Of a stretch of DNA of 7,673 nucleotides, positions 1-5,997 are shown in pieces. Positions within the stretch are counted from its first letter, which is position 1, and each line of letters starts with the position of its first letter. The notes beneath the pieces were generated by a model, which was given only the letters and a program-made list of their open reading frames with translations, did no database searches and was not told where the DNA came from. The stretch covers positions 1 through 7,673 of the forward strand of contig JAZGBC010000068.1 of NCBI GenBank assembly GCA_036444495.1. Direction: 5' to 3'. The position numbers and the translations under genes are program-made. This stretch comes from JAZGBC01 sp036444495 (GTDB taxonomy: Bacteria > Pseudomonadota > Alphaproteobacteria > Kiloniellales > J153).

Positions 1-431
1 GGGTGCTCGACTACTGCCTGAGCTACCAGGACCTCTACCACCACCCCAAGGAAGACCTGATCTACCAGCGGCTACGCGCGCGCGACCCGGCCGCCGCCGG
101 GGCCTATGGCGACCTGCTGGGTCAGCATAGGGACCTGGCGGAGCTGACCCGGCGCTTCGCCGCCGGACTTCATAACGTCCTGAACGAACAGGAGATTCCC
201 CGCGACTCCTTCACGCAACTCGCCCACCGCTTCCTCGAGGTCTACCGCGGCCATATCAGGACCGAGGATGAGAACTTCCTGCCCGCCGCGGAGCGCGCCC
301 TGGCCGAGGAGGACTGGGCGGAGATCGACGCCGAGATGTCCGAGCGCGGCGATCCCCTCTTCGGACCCAATTCGGAGGAGCGCTACGCCCGGCTGCGCCA
401 GGAAGTCCTCGCCTGGGCCGAGGAGGGTTAG
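1..431 (+). CDS. Hemerythrin-like HHE cation-binding domain protein, 5' partial
   Basis: Likely a small cytoplasmic four-helix-bundle protein of the hemerythrin HHE family, which binds a non-haem di-iron (or other metal) centre and is linked to oxygen, nitric oxide or iron sensing and storage. The visible 142 residues show His-His-Pro-Lys-Glu-Asp at residues 13-18, Gln-His-Arg-Asp around His42, and His-Ile-Arg-Thr-Glu-Asp-Glu at 84-90. This spacing matches the second to fourth metal-ligand helices of the family. The first helix, which normally supplies an early His, is missing, so the true start lies left of the window; the GTG at base 3 is in frame but is probably internal. The C-terminal region after about residue 95 is acidic and typical of the family. 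The gene converges on ilvC with only 12 bp between stop codons, and nothing suggests shared function. Family assignment is fairly sure; the physiological role is unknown. Confidence 0.8.
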   Translation, partial: VLDYCLSYQDLYHHPKEDLIYQRLRARDPAAAGAYGDLLGQHRDLAELTRRFAAGLHNVLNEQEIPRDSFTQLAHRFLEVYRGHIRTEDENFLPAAERALAEEDWAEIDAEMSERGDPLFGPNSEERYARLRQEVLAWAEEG

Positions 432-443
432 GGTGCAGACCCC

Positions 444-1463
444 CTAATTCTTCGACTTGTCCACCAGCTTGCCTTCGGCCAGCCAGGGCATCATGGCGCG
501 CAGCTTGGCGCCCACTTCCTCGGCCGGGTGCGCGGCCCACTGCCGGCGCAGGGCCTTGAAGCTGGGCTGGCCGGCGTTGCACTCGTTGACCCATTCGCGG
601 GCGAAGCGGCCGGTCTGGATGTCCGCCAGGATGCGCTTCATCTCGGCCCGGGTCTCGTCGGTGATGATCCGCGGCCCGCTGGTGTAATCGCCGTATTCCG
701 CGGTATTCGAGACCGAGTAGCGCATGTTGGCCAGCCCGCCCTCGTAGATCAGGTCGACGATCAGCTTGACCTCGTGGACGCACTCGAAATAGGCCATCTC
801 GGGCGCGTAGCCGGCCTCCACCAGGGTCTCGAAGGCGGCCGCGATCAGCGCGCTCAGCCCGCCGCAGAGGATGACCTGCTCGCCGAACAGGTCGGTCTCG
901 CATTCCTCCTTGAAGGTGGTCTCGATGACGCCCGCGCGCGCGCCGCCGATGGCGCTGGCGTAGGACAGGCCTATCTCGGTGGCGTTGCCGCTGGCGTCCT
1001 GGTGCACGGCCAGGAGACAGGGCACCCCGTTGCCGCCCAGGTATTCCGAGCGCACCAGATGGCCCGGCCCCTTGGGCGCGATCATGAAGATATCCAGATC
1101 GCCGCGCGGCTCGATCAGGTTGAAGTGGATGTTGAAGCCGTGGGCGAAGGCGAGCGCCGTCCCATCGCGCAGGTTCGGCGCCAGATGGTCGCGGTACAGC
1201 GCCGCCTGAAGCTCGTCGGGCACCAGCACCATGACCACGTCGGCCCACTTGGCCGCCTCGTCCGCCGCCACGACCTCGAGGCCGGCGTCCCTGGCCTTCT
1301 CGGCGCTGGCCGAGCCCGCGCGCAGCGCCACGCGCACCTCGGCGACCCCGCTGTCCTTCAGGTTGTTGGCGTGGGCATGGCCCTGGCTGCCGTAGCCGAC
1401 CACGGCGACCTTCTTGCCCTTGATGAGATTTACGTCGGCGTCGCGGTCATAGTAGACGCGCAT
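444..1463 (-). CDS. ilvC: Ketol-acid reductoisomerase (NADP+), class I
   Basis: Cytoplasmic enzyme that isomerises and reduces 2-acetolactate (or 2-aceto-2-hydroxybutyrate) with NADPH and Mg2+, the second common step of valine, leucine and isoleucine synthesis. The 339-residue length is that of the short class I form. The N-terminal Rossmann domain has the Gly-rich loop GYGSQGHA at residues 23-30, and Arg48 with Ser51/Ser53 in the loop that normally selects NADPH. AHGFNIHF carries catalytic His108. The C-terminal knotted domain has the expected metal ligands Asp191, Glu195, Glu227 and Glu231, and Ser252 in the substrate loop. All key residues are present. The ATG at 1463 is preceded by GGGAGG (1470-1475) six bases upstream, a strong ribosome binding site. 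It is the last gene of the ilvB-ilvH-ilvC block and follows ilvH by 102 bp. No convincing terminator follows it. Confidence 0.98.
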   Translation of the reverse strand: MRVYYDRDADVNLIKGKKVAVVGYGSQGHAHANNLKDSGVAEVRVALRAGSASAEKARDAGLEVVAADEAAKWADVVMVLVPDELQAALYRDHLAPNLRDGTALAFAHGFNIHFNLIEPRGDLDIFMIAPKGPGHLVRSEYLGGNGVPCLLAVHQDASGNATEIGLSYASAIGGARAGVIETTFKEECETDLFGEQVILCGGLSALIAAAFETLVEAGYAPEMAYFECVHEVKLIVDLIYEGGLANMRYSVSNTAEYGDYTSGPRIITDETRAEMKRILADIQTGRFAREWVNECNAGQPSFKALRRQWAAHPAEEVGAKLRAMMPWLAEGKLVDKSKN

Positions 1464-1469
1464 GGAAAT

Positions 1470-1475
1470 CCTCCC
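1470..1475 (-). promoter_or_regulatory. Ribosome binding site of ilvC
   Basis: The minus strand reads GGGAGG, with six bases between it and the ATG of ilvC. It is clearly stronger than the sites in front of ilvH, miaA or serB. This fixes the ilvC start and fits high translation of the terminal enzyme of the block. Confidence 0.75.
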
Positions 1476-1496
1476 GTGTTAATCCCTGTGTTTCTC

Positions 1497-1523
1497 CGCC
1501 TCCGGCCCTCGACGCCGGAGGCG
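1497..1523 (-). promoter_or_regulatory. Perfect 10-bp stem-loop between ilvH and ilvC
   Basis: CGCCTCCGGC at 1497-1506 and its exact reverse complement at 1514-1523 flank a 7-base loop. On the coding strand the sequence after the stem is GAGAAA, so there is no U-tract and it does not look like a complete intrinsic terminator. It lies 33 bases before the ilvC start, outside the ribosome binding site. It may act as an mRNA-stability or processing element, or as a partial terminator setting the ratio of ilvC to ilvBH. The structure is visible in the sequence; the role is inferred. Confidence 0.5.
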
Positions 1524-1542
1524 CTATTCCTTGCCGCAAGCG

Positions 1543-1561
1543 GCGCCACCCCGGGGGGCGC
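1543..1561 (-). promoter_or_regulatory. GC-only hairpin just after the ilvH stop
   Basis: GCGCC at 1543-1547 pairs with GGCGC at 1557-1561, with part of the enclosed CCCCGGGG able to pair further. It begins four bases downstream of the ilvH stop codon. No T-run follows on the minus strand. It could protect the 3' end of an ilvBH transcript or slow transcription before ilvC. In a GC-rich genome such a short stem may also arise by chance. Confidence 0.25.
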
Positions 1562-1565
1562 GCCC

Positions 1566-2081
1566 TTACAGCCCCTTCGGCCCGCGCGAGATGGCGACCA
1601 CGCCGGTGCGGCTCACGTCCACCAGTCCGAGCGGCTTCATGAGGTCGATAAAGACCTCGATCTTCTCGCTTTTCCCCGTCATCTCGAAGGTGAAGTGGTC
1701 GTGGCCGGAATCGACCACATTGGCGCGGAAGATATCGGCGATGCGCAGCGATTCAACCCGCTTGTTGCCGCGCCCGGCGACCTTGACCAGGGCCAGCTCG
1801 CGCTCCACATGGGGCCCCTCCACGCTCAGGTCGCTGACCCGCCGCACCGGGACCAGGCGGTTGAGCTGGGCCTTGATCTGCTCGAGGATCTGAGGCGTGC
1901 CCGAGGTGATGACGGTGATGCGCGACAGCTTGGCCTCCGGATCGACCTCCGAGACGGTCAGGCTCTCGATGTTGTAGCCGCGCCCCGAAAACAGGCCGAT
2001 GACCCGGGCCAGTACGCCCGGCTCGTTATCCACCAGCACGGCGATGGTGCGCGTTTCGATCGTCAGGTCTCTTGGCGGCAT
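1566..2081 (-). CDS. ilvH: Acetolactate synthase small (regulatory) subunit
   Basis: Regulatory subunit that activates the catalytic subunit IlvB and confers feedback inhibition by valine. The 171-residue length is normal. The N-terminal ACT domain (about residues 10-85) has the hallmark DNEPGVLARV followed by RGYNIES. Asn19, Gly22 and Asn37 correspond to the valine-contacting residues Asn11, Gly14 and Asn29 of E. coli IlvH, so valine sensitivity is expected. A second ACT-like domain follows from about residue 90, beginning with the family sequence HVERELALVKV. The ATG at 2081 is the only reasonable start, since the ACT domain begins about ten residues in. The ribosome binding site is poor: GGAG lies 22 bases upstream (2104-2107), with a small dyad in between. 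It follows ilvB by 94 bp and precedes ilvC by 102 bp. Confidence 0.96.
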   Translation of the reverse strand: MPPRDLTIETRTIAVLVDNEPGVLARVIGLFSGRGYNIESLTVSEVDPEAKLSRITVITSGTPQILEQIKAQLNRLVPVRRVSDLSVEGPHVERELALVKVAGRGNKRVESLRIADIFRANVVDSGHDHFTFEMTGKSEKIEVFIDLMKPLGLVDVSRTGVVAISRGPKGL

Positions 2082-2175
2082 GGGACGGGTCCCGGTTTCT
2101 TTGCTCCAGAATTCTGTCAGATTTGTGCCGCAAGGGCACGGGGAGAAGCGGCGCGGCGCGAAGGGTCTTACGGGG

Positions 2176-3942
2176 TTATACGAGCACCATCCCCTCCTCG
2201 GAAACCGGCTTCGTGGCCTTGTCGTCGGGGCCGAGCAGCATCTCGTAATGCGCCGAGCCGGATGGAATCATGGGGTAGCAGTTCTCCATCTGCTCGACCT
2301 GGCAGTCGAAGATCACCGGCCGGGGCGTCTCGATCATCTCTATGATCTTGTCGTCCAGCTCCTCGGGCCGGGTCGCCTTTAGGCCGAGCGCGCCGAAGGA
2401 TTCGGCGAGCTGCACGAAATCCGGCAGCGAGGCCACATAGCTCTGCGAGTAGCGCCCGCCGTGCAGCAGCTCCTGCCACTGCCGCACCATGCCCATCCAC
2501 TGGTTGTTGATGATGAAGACCTTCACCGGCAGCTCGTACTGGGCGACGGTCGAAAGCTCCTGGATATTCATCAGGAACGAGGCCTCGCCCGCGATGTCGA
2601 TCACCAGGGCGCCGGGATGGGCCACCTGAACGCCGAGCGCCGAGGGGAAGCCATAGCCCATGGTGCCCAGCCCGCCCGAGGTCATGAAATGGCGGGGTTC
2701 CTCGAACTTGTAGAACTGGGCCGCCCACATCTGGTGCTGGCCCACTTCGGTGGTGATGTAGGTCTCGCGGTCCTTGGTCAGCTCGTAGAGCCGCTGGATC
2801 GCGTGCTGGGGCTTGATGGTGGAACCCGAGTTGGCATAGCGCAGGCAGTCGCGCGCGCGCCATTCCTCGATCTGCGCCCACCAGGCCTTCTGCGCCTTGC
2901 GGCTCGTCTTATGGCCACCCGCCTTCAAGGCCTTGAGTAGGGCGTCGAGCACCCTGGTCACATCGCCCACGATGGGCAGGTCCACCAGCACGTTCTTGTT
3001 GATCGAGCTGGGATCGATATCGATGTGGATCTTCTGCGAGTGGGGCGAGAATTCGTCCAGGCGCCCGGTCACCCGGTCGTCGAAGCGCGAGCCCACCGCG
3101 ACCATCAGGTCGCAGTGATACATGGCCAGGTTCGCCTCGTAGGTGCCGTGCATGCCCAGCATGCCCAGGAACAAGGGATCGCTGGCCGGGTAAGCGCCGA
3201 GGCCCATGAGCGTGGAGGTGCAGGGCGCCCCCAGGGTGCGCACCAGGCGGGTCAGCAGCGTACTGGCCTTATCGCCGGAATTGATCACGCCGCCGCCGGA
3301 ATAGATGATCGGGCGCTTGGCCTTGGCGATCATCTCGGCCGCGGCCTCGATGCTCGCCTTGTCCGCCTTGACCTGGGGCCGGTAGCTCTGGTGGTCATCG
3401 ACCTCGTCGGGGCTCAGGTAGCCGTTGCCGGTCGCCTGCAGCACGTCCTTGGGCAGGTCGACCACCACCGGGCCGGGCCGGCCGCTGCGCGCCACGTAGA
3501 AGGCCTCGTGCATGACCCGCGGCAGGTCCTCGATGGATTTCACCAGGTAGTTGTGCTTGGTGCAGGAGCGGGTGATTCCCGTGGTGTCCGCCTCCTGGAA
3601 GGCGTCGTTGCCGATCAGATGCGTGGGCACCTGGCCGGTCAGGCAGACCACCGGGATGGAATCCATCAGCGCATCGGTCAGCCCCGTCACCGTATTCGTG
3701 GCGCCCGGGCCGGAGGTGACCAGCACCGCGCCCACCTTGCCCGTCGAGCGCGCATAGCCCTCGGCCGCGTGGACCGCCGCCTGCTCGTGCCGCACCAGGA
3801 TGTGGCGCAGCTCGTTCTGCTGGTGCAGCGCGTCATAGATCGGCAATACGGCGCCGCCGGGATAGCCGAATACGACGTCAACACCCTGATCCAACAGGGC
3901 CTTGATCACCATCTCCGAGCCGTTCATGCGCCGGGACGCCAT
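2176..3942 (-). CDS. ilvB: Acetolactate synthase large (catalytic) subunit
   Basis: Thiamine-diphosphate enzyme that condenses two pyruvates to 2-acetolactate, or pyruvate with 2-oxobutyrate, opening branched-chain amino acid synthesis; also called ilvI. At 588 residues it has the usual three domains. The N-terminal pyrimidine-binding domain has GYPGGAVLPIYD (26-37) and catalytic Glu53 in RHEQAA, and GQVPTHLIG follows at about 103-111. The central domain spans about 190-340. The C-terminal pyrophosphate-binding domain has TSGGLGTMGYGFPSALG (421-437), GEAS (452-455), Asn479-Asn480 and Trp489. GEAS replaces the common GDGS, so Glu453 takes the position of the metal-binding Asp; I recall this as usual in alphaproteobacteria, so the enzyme is expected to be active. 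The ATG at 3942 has GGAG (3951-3954) eight bases upstream. It is the first gene of the ilvBHC block and 125 bp from miaA. Confidence 0.97.
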   Translation of the reverse strand: MASRRMNGSEMVIKALLDQGVDVVFGYPGGAVLPIYDALHQQNELRHILVRHEQAAVHAAEGYARSTGKVGAVLVTSGPGATNTVTGLTDALMDSIPVVCLTGQVPTHLIGNDAFQEADTTGITRSCTKHNYLVKSIEDLPRVMHEAFYVARSGRPGPVVVDLPKDVLQATGNGYLSPDEVDDHQSYRPQVKADKASIEAAAEMIAKAKRPIIYSGGGVINSGDKASTLLTRLVRTLGAPCTSTLMGLGAYPASDPLFLGMLGMHGTYEANLAMYHCDLMVAVGSRFDDRVTGRLDEFSPHSQKIHIDIDPSSINKNVLVDLPIVGDVTRVLDALLKALKAGGHKTSRKAQKAWWAQIEEWRARDCLRYANSGSTIKPQHAIQRLYELTKDRETYITTEVGQHQMWAAQFYKFEEPRHFMTSGGLGTMGYGFPSALGVQVAHPGALVIDIAGEASFLMNIQELSTVAQYELPVKVFIINNQWMGMVRQWQELLHGGRYSQSYVASLPDFVQLAESFGALGLKATRPEELDDKIIEMIETPRPVIFDCQVEQMENCYPMIPSGSAHYEMLLGPDDKATKPVSEEGMVLV

Positions 3943-3950
3943 CGCTCACT

Positions 3951-3954
3951 CTCC
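3951..3954 (-). promoter_or_regulatory. Ribosome binding site of ilvB
   Basis: The minus strand reads GGTGGAGAG ahead of the start, with GGAG eight bases from the ATG at 3942. It supports this start over the next in-frame ATG (residue 6), which has no comparable site. Confidence 0.55.
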
Positions 3955-3984
3955 ACCTACAACGGCAGGTTGTCTTGCCAGCCT

Positions 3985-4010
3985 GTTTGCGCGTCTCCCG
4001 AGGCGCAAAC
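3985..4010 (-). promoter_or_regulatory. 8-bp stem-loop in the ilvB leader
   Basis: GTTTGCGC at 3985-3992 and GCGCAAAC at 4003-4010 are exact reverse complements around a 10-base loop. On the minus strand it lies in the transcribed leader if the promoter proposed at 4051-4079 is used. No T-run follows it, so it is not a classical terminator. Shorter pairings nearer the gene are mutually exclusive: ACAAC/GTTGT at 3959-3973 versus GGCA/TGCC at 3964-3979. The leader could therefore switch between folds, but no regulator or ligand is indicated. Confidence 0.4.
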
Positions 4011-4017
4011 CCTTGTG

Positions 4018-4042
4018 CGCGCGGGGATTTCGGGGCCGCGCG
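4018..4042 (-). promoter_or_regulatory. GC-only stem-loop at the 5' end of the ilv leader
   Basis: CGCGCGG at 4018-4024 pairs exactly with CCGCGCG at 4036-4042 around an 11-base loop. It lies between the miaA stop and ilvB and lacks a following U-tract on the minus strand. If transcription starts near 4044 as proposed, this stem would form at the very 5' end of the ilvBHC mRNA, where such stems often stabilise transcripts. It could instead help end miaA transcription. Confidence 0.35.
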
Positions 4043-4050
4043 GAGGGCGT

Positions 4051-4079
4051 AACCTAGTCGCTCCCCACTAGCCGGTCAA
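4051..4079 (-). promoter_or_regulatory. Candidate housekeeping promoter for ilvBHC
   Basis: On the minus strand TTGACC (4074-4079) is separated by exactly 17 bases from TAGGTT (4051-4056). The -35 box matches five of six consensus positions; the -10 box is weak, with TA and the final T conserved. The -35 lies in the last codons of miaA and the -10 just past its stop, so ilvBHC could be expressed independently of miaA. The expected start near 4044 would give a leader of about 100 bases containing the stem-loops at 3985-4010 and 4018-4042. Called by eye only. Confidence 0.4.
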
Positions 4080-5045
4080 CAGAAAGTGACGAATAATCGT
4101 AAAGATTTTAGGCTCTAAACTTTCCAAATATTGCGCAATCTGGATCGCTTCGCCGGACCGATCCTTGGCGCCCTGTGTGCGCAACCAGGTCATCTGGCGC
4201 TTGGCGTAGTTGCGGGTCGCCTGCTGGGCGCGGAACACCGCCTGATCCAGTGTGAACTCGCCGGCCAGATGGGCGGCCAGCTCCGGTACGCCCAGCGCCT
4301 TCATGATCGGCAGGCTGGGGTCCAGCGCGAGCGCCAGCAGGGCGCGCACCTCTTCCAACGCGCCGCCCTCGGCCATGGCGGCGAAGCGGGCGTTGCAGGC
4401 GGCGTAGAGCTCCTCGCGCGGCGGCTGGCAGGTGATCCGGAGGAAGCGGTAGGGCGCGGGTGGCTCGGCGCCCTCCTCGGCCTGCCAGGCGGCGAGGGAA
4501 CGGCCCGTGGCCTCCACAACCTCCCAGGCGCGGATCAGGCGCTGGCTGTCCCCCGGACTCAGACGCGCGGCCATGACCGGATCGCGCACCGCCAACTCGG
4601 CGTGGAAGACGGCGCCGCCCAGGTCCCGGTGCCGGGCCCGGGCAGCCTGGCGTATCTCCGGCGCGATCTCCGGCACCTTGGCCAGGCCCCGCTCCAGGGC
4701 GCGCAGGTAGAGCCCCGTCCCGCCCACCACCAGCGGGACCTGACCGGCGGCGTGGCAGGCGGCGATCTCTTCGAGCGCCATCTTGCGCCAGCGCCCGGCC
4801 GAACAGCGCTCCGAGCCCGGCAGCACGCCGTAGAGCCGGTGCGGGGCGCGGGTCAGGGCTTCGGCGCCGGGGCGCGCGGTCAGCACCGCCAACTCGCGGT
4901 AGACCTGCATGGAATCCGCGTTGATGACCACGCCGCCCACGGCCTCGGCCAGGAGCAGGGCCAGGCCCGATTTGCCGCTGGCGGTGGGACCGGTGATGAC
5001 GACCACCGGGGGCCGGTCGCTGGTTGGGATACTGTCTCCAGTCAT
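4068..5045 (-). CDS. miaA: tRNA dimethylallyltransferase (A37 isopentenylation)
   Basis: Transfers the dimethylallyl group from dimethylallyl diphosphate to N6 of adenosine 37 in tRNAs that read codons starting with U, which helps reading-frame maintenance. The 325-residue protein has the P-loop GPTASGKS at 19-26, INADSMQVYREL from residue 41 with catalytic Asp44, GGTGLYLRAL at 108-117, the Asp-Ser-Gln-Arg element at 166-169, ALGVPEL at 250-256 (usually AIGYRE-like) and TRNYAKRQMTWLR at 277-289. All core family motifs are present. The ATG at 5045 starts 18 residues before the P-loop, as is usual, but has no clear ribosome binding site. The last 20 or so codons are strikingly A+T-rich compared with the rest. 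The gene is divergent from serB and is followed on the same strand by ilvB. Confidence 0.97.
   Translation of the reverse strand: MTGDSIPTSDRPPVVVITGPTASGKSGLALLLAEAVGGVVINADSMQVYRELAVLTARPGAEALTRAPHRLYGVLPGSERCSAGRWRKMALEEIAACHAAGQVPLVVGGTGLYLRALERGLAKVPEIAPEIRQAARARHRDLGGAVFHAELAVRDPVMAARLSPGDSQRLIRAWEVVEATGRSLAAWQAEEGAEPPAPYRFLRITCQPPREELYAACNARFAAMAEGGALEEVRALLALALDPSLPIMKALGVPELAAHLAGEFTLDQAVFRAQQATRNYAKRQMTWLRTQGAKDRSGEAIQIAQYLESLEPKIFTIIRHFLLTG
4081..4130 (-). other. A+T-rich patch at the 3' end of miaA
   Basis: Only 15 of these 50 bases are G or C, against a clear G+C majority everywhere around. The patch encodes the last part of MiaA after the conserved KRQMTWLR motif, in a weakly conserved tail. 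It may reflect a promoter or upstream-element region for ilvBHC lying inside miaA, or a locally exchanged gene end. No well-spaced -35/-10 pair was found inside the patch itself; the candidate promoter lies just downstream. Confidence 0.6.
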
Positions 5046-5054
5046 GATCTTCGC

Positions 5055-5084
5055 TTGTGCCCGGGCGGGCCGCCGTTCTATAGG
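5055..5084 (+). promoter_or_regulatory. Candidate serB promoter giving a leaderless or near-leaderless mRNA
   Basis: TTGTGC (5055-5060) and TATAGG (5079-5084) are spaced by 18 bases on the plus strand. The expected start 6-7 bases after the -10 falls on or next to the A of the serB ATG at 5091. The gap has no good ribosome binding site; AGGCGG at 5082-5087 lies only three bases from the ATG. The region therefore reads best as a leaderless start. The -35 match is partial, so this is inference. Confidence 0.35.
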
Positions 5085-5090
5085 CGGCCC
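5067..5090. promoter_or_regulatory. Perfect 8-bp dyad in the miaA/serB divergent gap
   Basis: GGGCCGCC (5067-5074) and GGCGGCCC (5083-5090) are exact reverse complements around the 8-base A+T-rich loop GTTCTATA. The right arm ends on the base before the serB ATG. The loop holds TATAGG on the plus strand and TATAGA on the minus strand, so a bound protein would cover the -10 region of serB and possibly of miaA. It may be an operator or simply a structured start region. Confidence 0.4.
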
Positions 5091-5987
5091 ATGACCTACG
5101 TGCTTACCGTGATCGGCGCGCCCGGCTCAAGGACGCTGGACAGCGCGCTGCTCGATGCCGCCCGCGATGCCCTGGCCGCGGCGGGGGCGATAGCCGGCCC
5201 TACGGATTGGCTAAACCCGGGCGACGCCTGCGATATCCCGTTCGAGAGCAGCATAGCGGAGAACGCGGAAGCCGCCGTCCGGGACCGTCTTGGAGACGCG
5301 CCGGTCGACCTCATGGCCCAGGCGCGTGACGGCCGGCGCAAGAGCCTGCTGCTCGCCGATATGGAATCCACTATCATCGCCCAGGAGATGATCGACGAGT
5401 TGGCCGAGGCGGCGGGCACAGGCGAGCAAGTGGCCAAGCTCACCGCGCGCACCATGGCCGGCGAGCTAAATTTCGCCGAGGCGCTACGGGCGCGGGTGGC
5501 GCTGATCGAGGGGCTCCCGGTCACGACGCTGGACGAGGCCGCGACAAGGGTCACGTTCAATCCCGGCGCGCTGACATTGGTCCGAACCATGCGCGCGAAC
5601 GGAGCCTATACGGCGTTGGTCTCCGGCGGGTTCACGCATTTCCTGGGGCCGGTACGTGAGGCCTGCGGCTTCCACGAGGCGCGGGGCAATCGTCTGCTCA
5701 CCGCCGATGGCCGCCTGACGGGTGGTGTGGCGGAGCCGATCCTGGGTCCGGACGCCAAGCAGGCGGCGCTCCTGGAGTTGGCCGAGCAACAGAGCCTCGC
5801 GCCCGCGGATGCCTGCGCGGTGGGTGACGGGGCGAACGACCTGGGCATGGTGCAGGCGGCGGGCCTCGGCGTGGGCTACCGGGCCAAGCCGTTGCTGCGC
5901 GAGGCGGCCCGCGTTGCGATCGATCACGGGGACCTTACCGCGCTCCTGTTCCTCCAGGGCTACCGGAGCAGCGAGTTCCAGGATTAG
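5091..5987 (+). CDS. serB: Phosphoserine phosphatase
   Basis: HAD-superfamily hydrolase that performs the last step of serine synthesis, O-phosphoserine to L-serine plus phosphate, in the cytoplasm with Mg2+. The 298-residue protein has a variable N-terminal ACT-like region (about 1-78) and a HAD domain. Motif I is DMEST at 90-94, with nucleophile Asp90; the second acid is Glu92, where many SerB proteins have Asp. The cap region holds ARTMAGELNFAEALRARV. Motif II is Ser178 in LVSGGFTHF, motif III is Lys223, and motif IV is GDGANDLGM with Asp246 and Asp250. The frame stays open far upstream, antisense to miaA, but the ATG at 5091 is chosen because the protein then aligns as a normal-length SerB and the extension looks like antisense translation. 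It converges on the protease gene with 67 bp between stops. Confidence 0.96.
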   Translation: MTYVLTVIGAPGSRTLDSALLDAARDALAAAGAIAGPTDWLNPGDACDIPFESSIAENAEAAVRDRLGDAPVDLMAQARDGRRKSLLLADMESTIIAQEMIDELAEAAGTGEQVAKLTARTMAGELNFAEALRARVALIEGLPVTTLDEAATRVTFNPGALTLVRTMRANGAYTALVSGGFTHFLGPVREACGFHEARGNRLLTADGRLTGGVAEPILGPDAKQAALLELAEQQSLAPADACAVGDGANDLGMVQAAGLGVGYRAKPLLREAARVAIDHGDLTALLFLQGYRSSEFQD

Positions 5988-5997
5988 GCGCGGGGCC

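Noticed and set aside
3..5. GTG as the true start of the hemerythrin-like gene
   Set aside because: The family's first metal-binding helix would be missing, so the window edge most likely truncates the gene.
256..1248. A 330-codon minus-strand frame overlapping ilvC
   Set aside because: It overlaps ilvC in another frame on the same strand, and the translation is dominated by Arg, Gly and Pro without motifs, whereas ilvC carries all catalytic residues.
2107..2116. A 10-bp palindrome CAGAATTCTG in the ilvB-ilvH gap as an operator
   Set aside because: It is short, unrepeated elsewhere in the window and not placed over a recognisable promoter, so chance is sufficient.
528..2345. A 605-codon open frame on the plus strand, antisense to ilvC, ilvH and the end of ilvB
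   Set aside because: It runs opposite three genes with clear family motifs and spans their gaps. Its translation is rich in Arg, Gly, Ala, His and Asp with no recognisable domain, as expected from antisense reading of GC-rich codons.
3025..4071. A 348-codon plus-strand frame opposite the 5' part of ilvB
   Set aside because: It is antisense to the conserved thiamine-diphosphate domain and the intergenic leader. Its composition is typical of a shadow frame and no family is recognisable.
4131..5090. An in-frame upstream extension of serB that would make a 618-residue protein
   Set aside because: The extension is antisense to almost all of miaA and looks like shadow translation. SerB has its normal length and N-terminus from the ATG at 5091.
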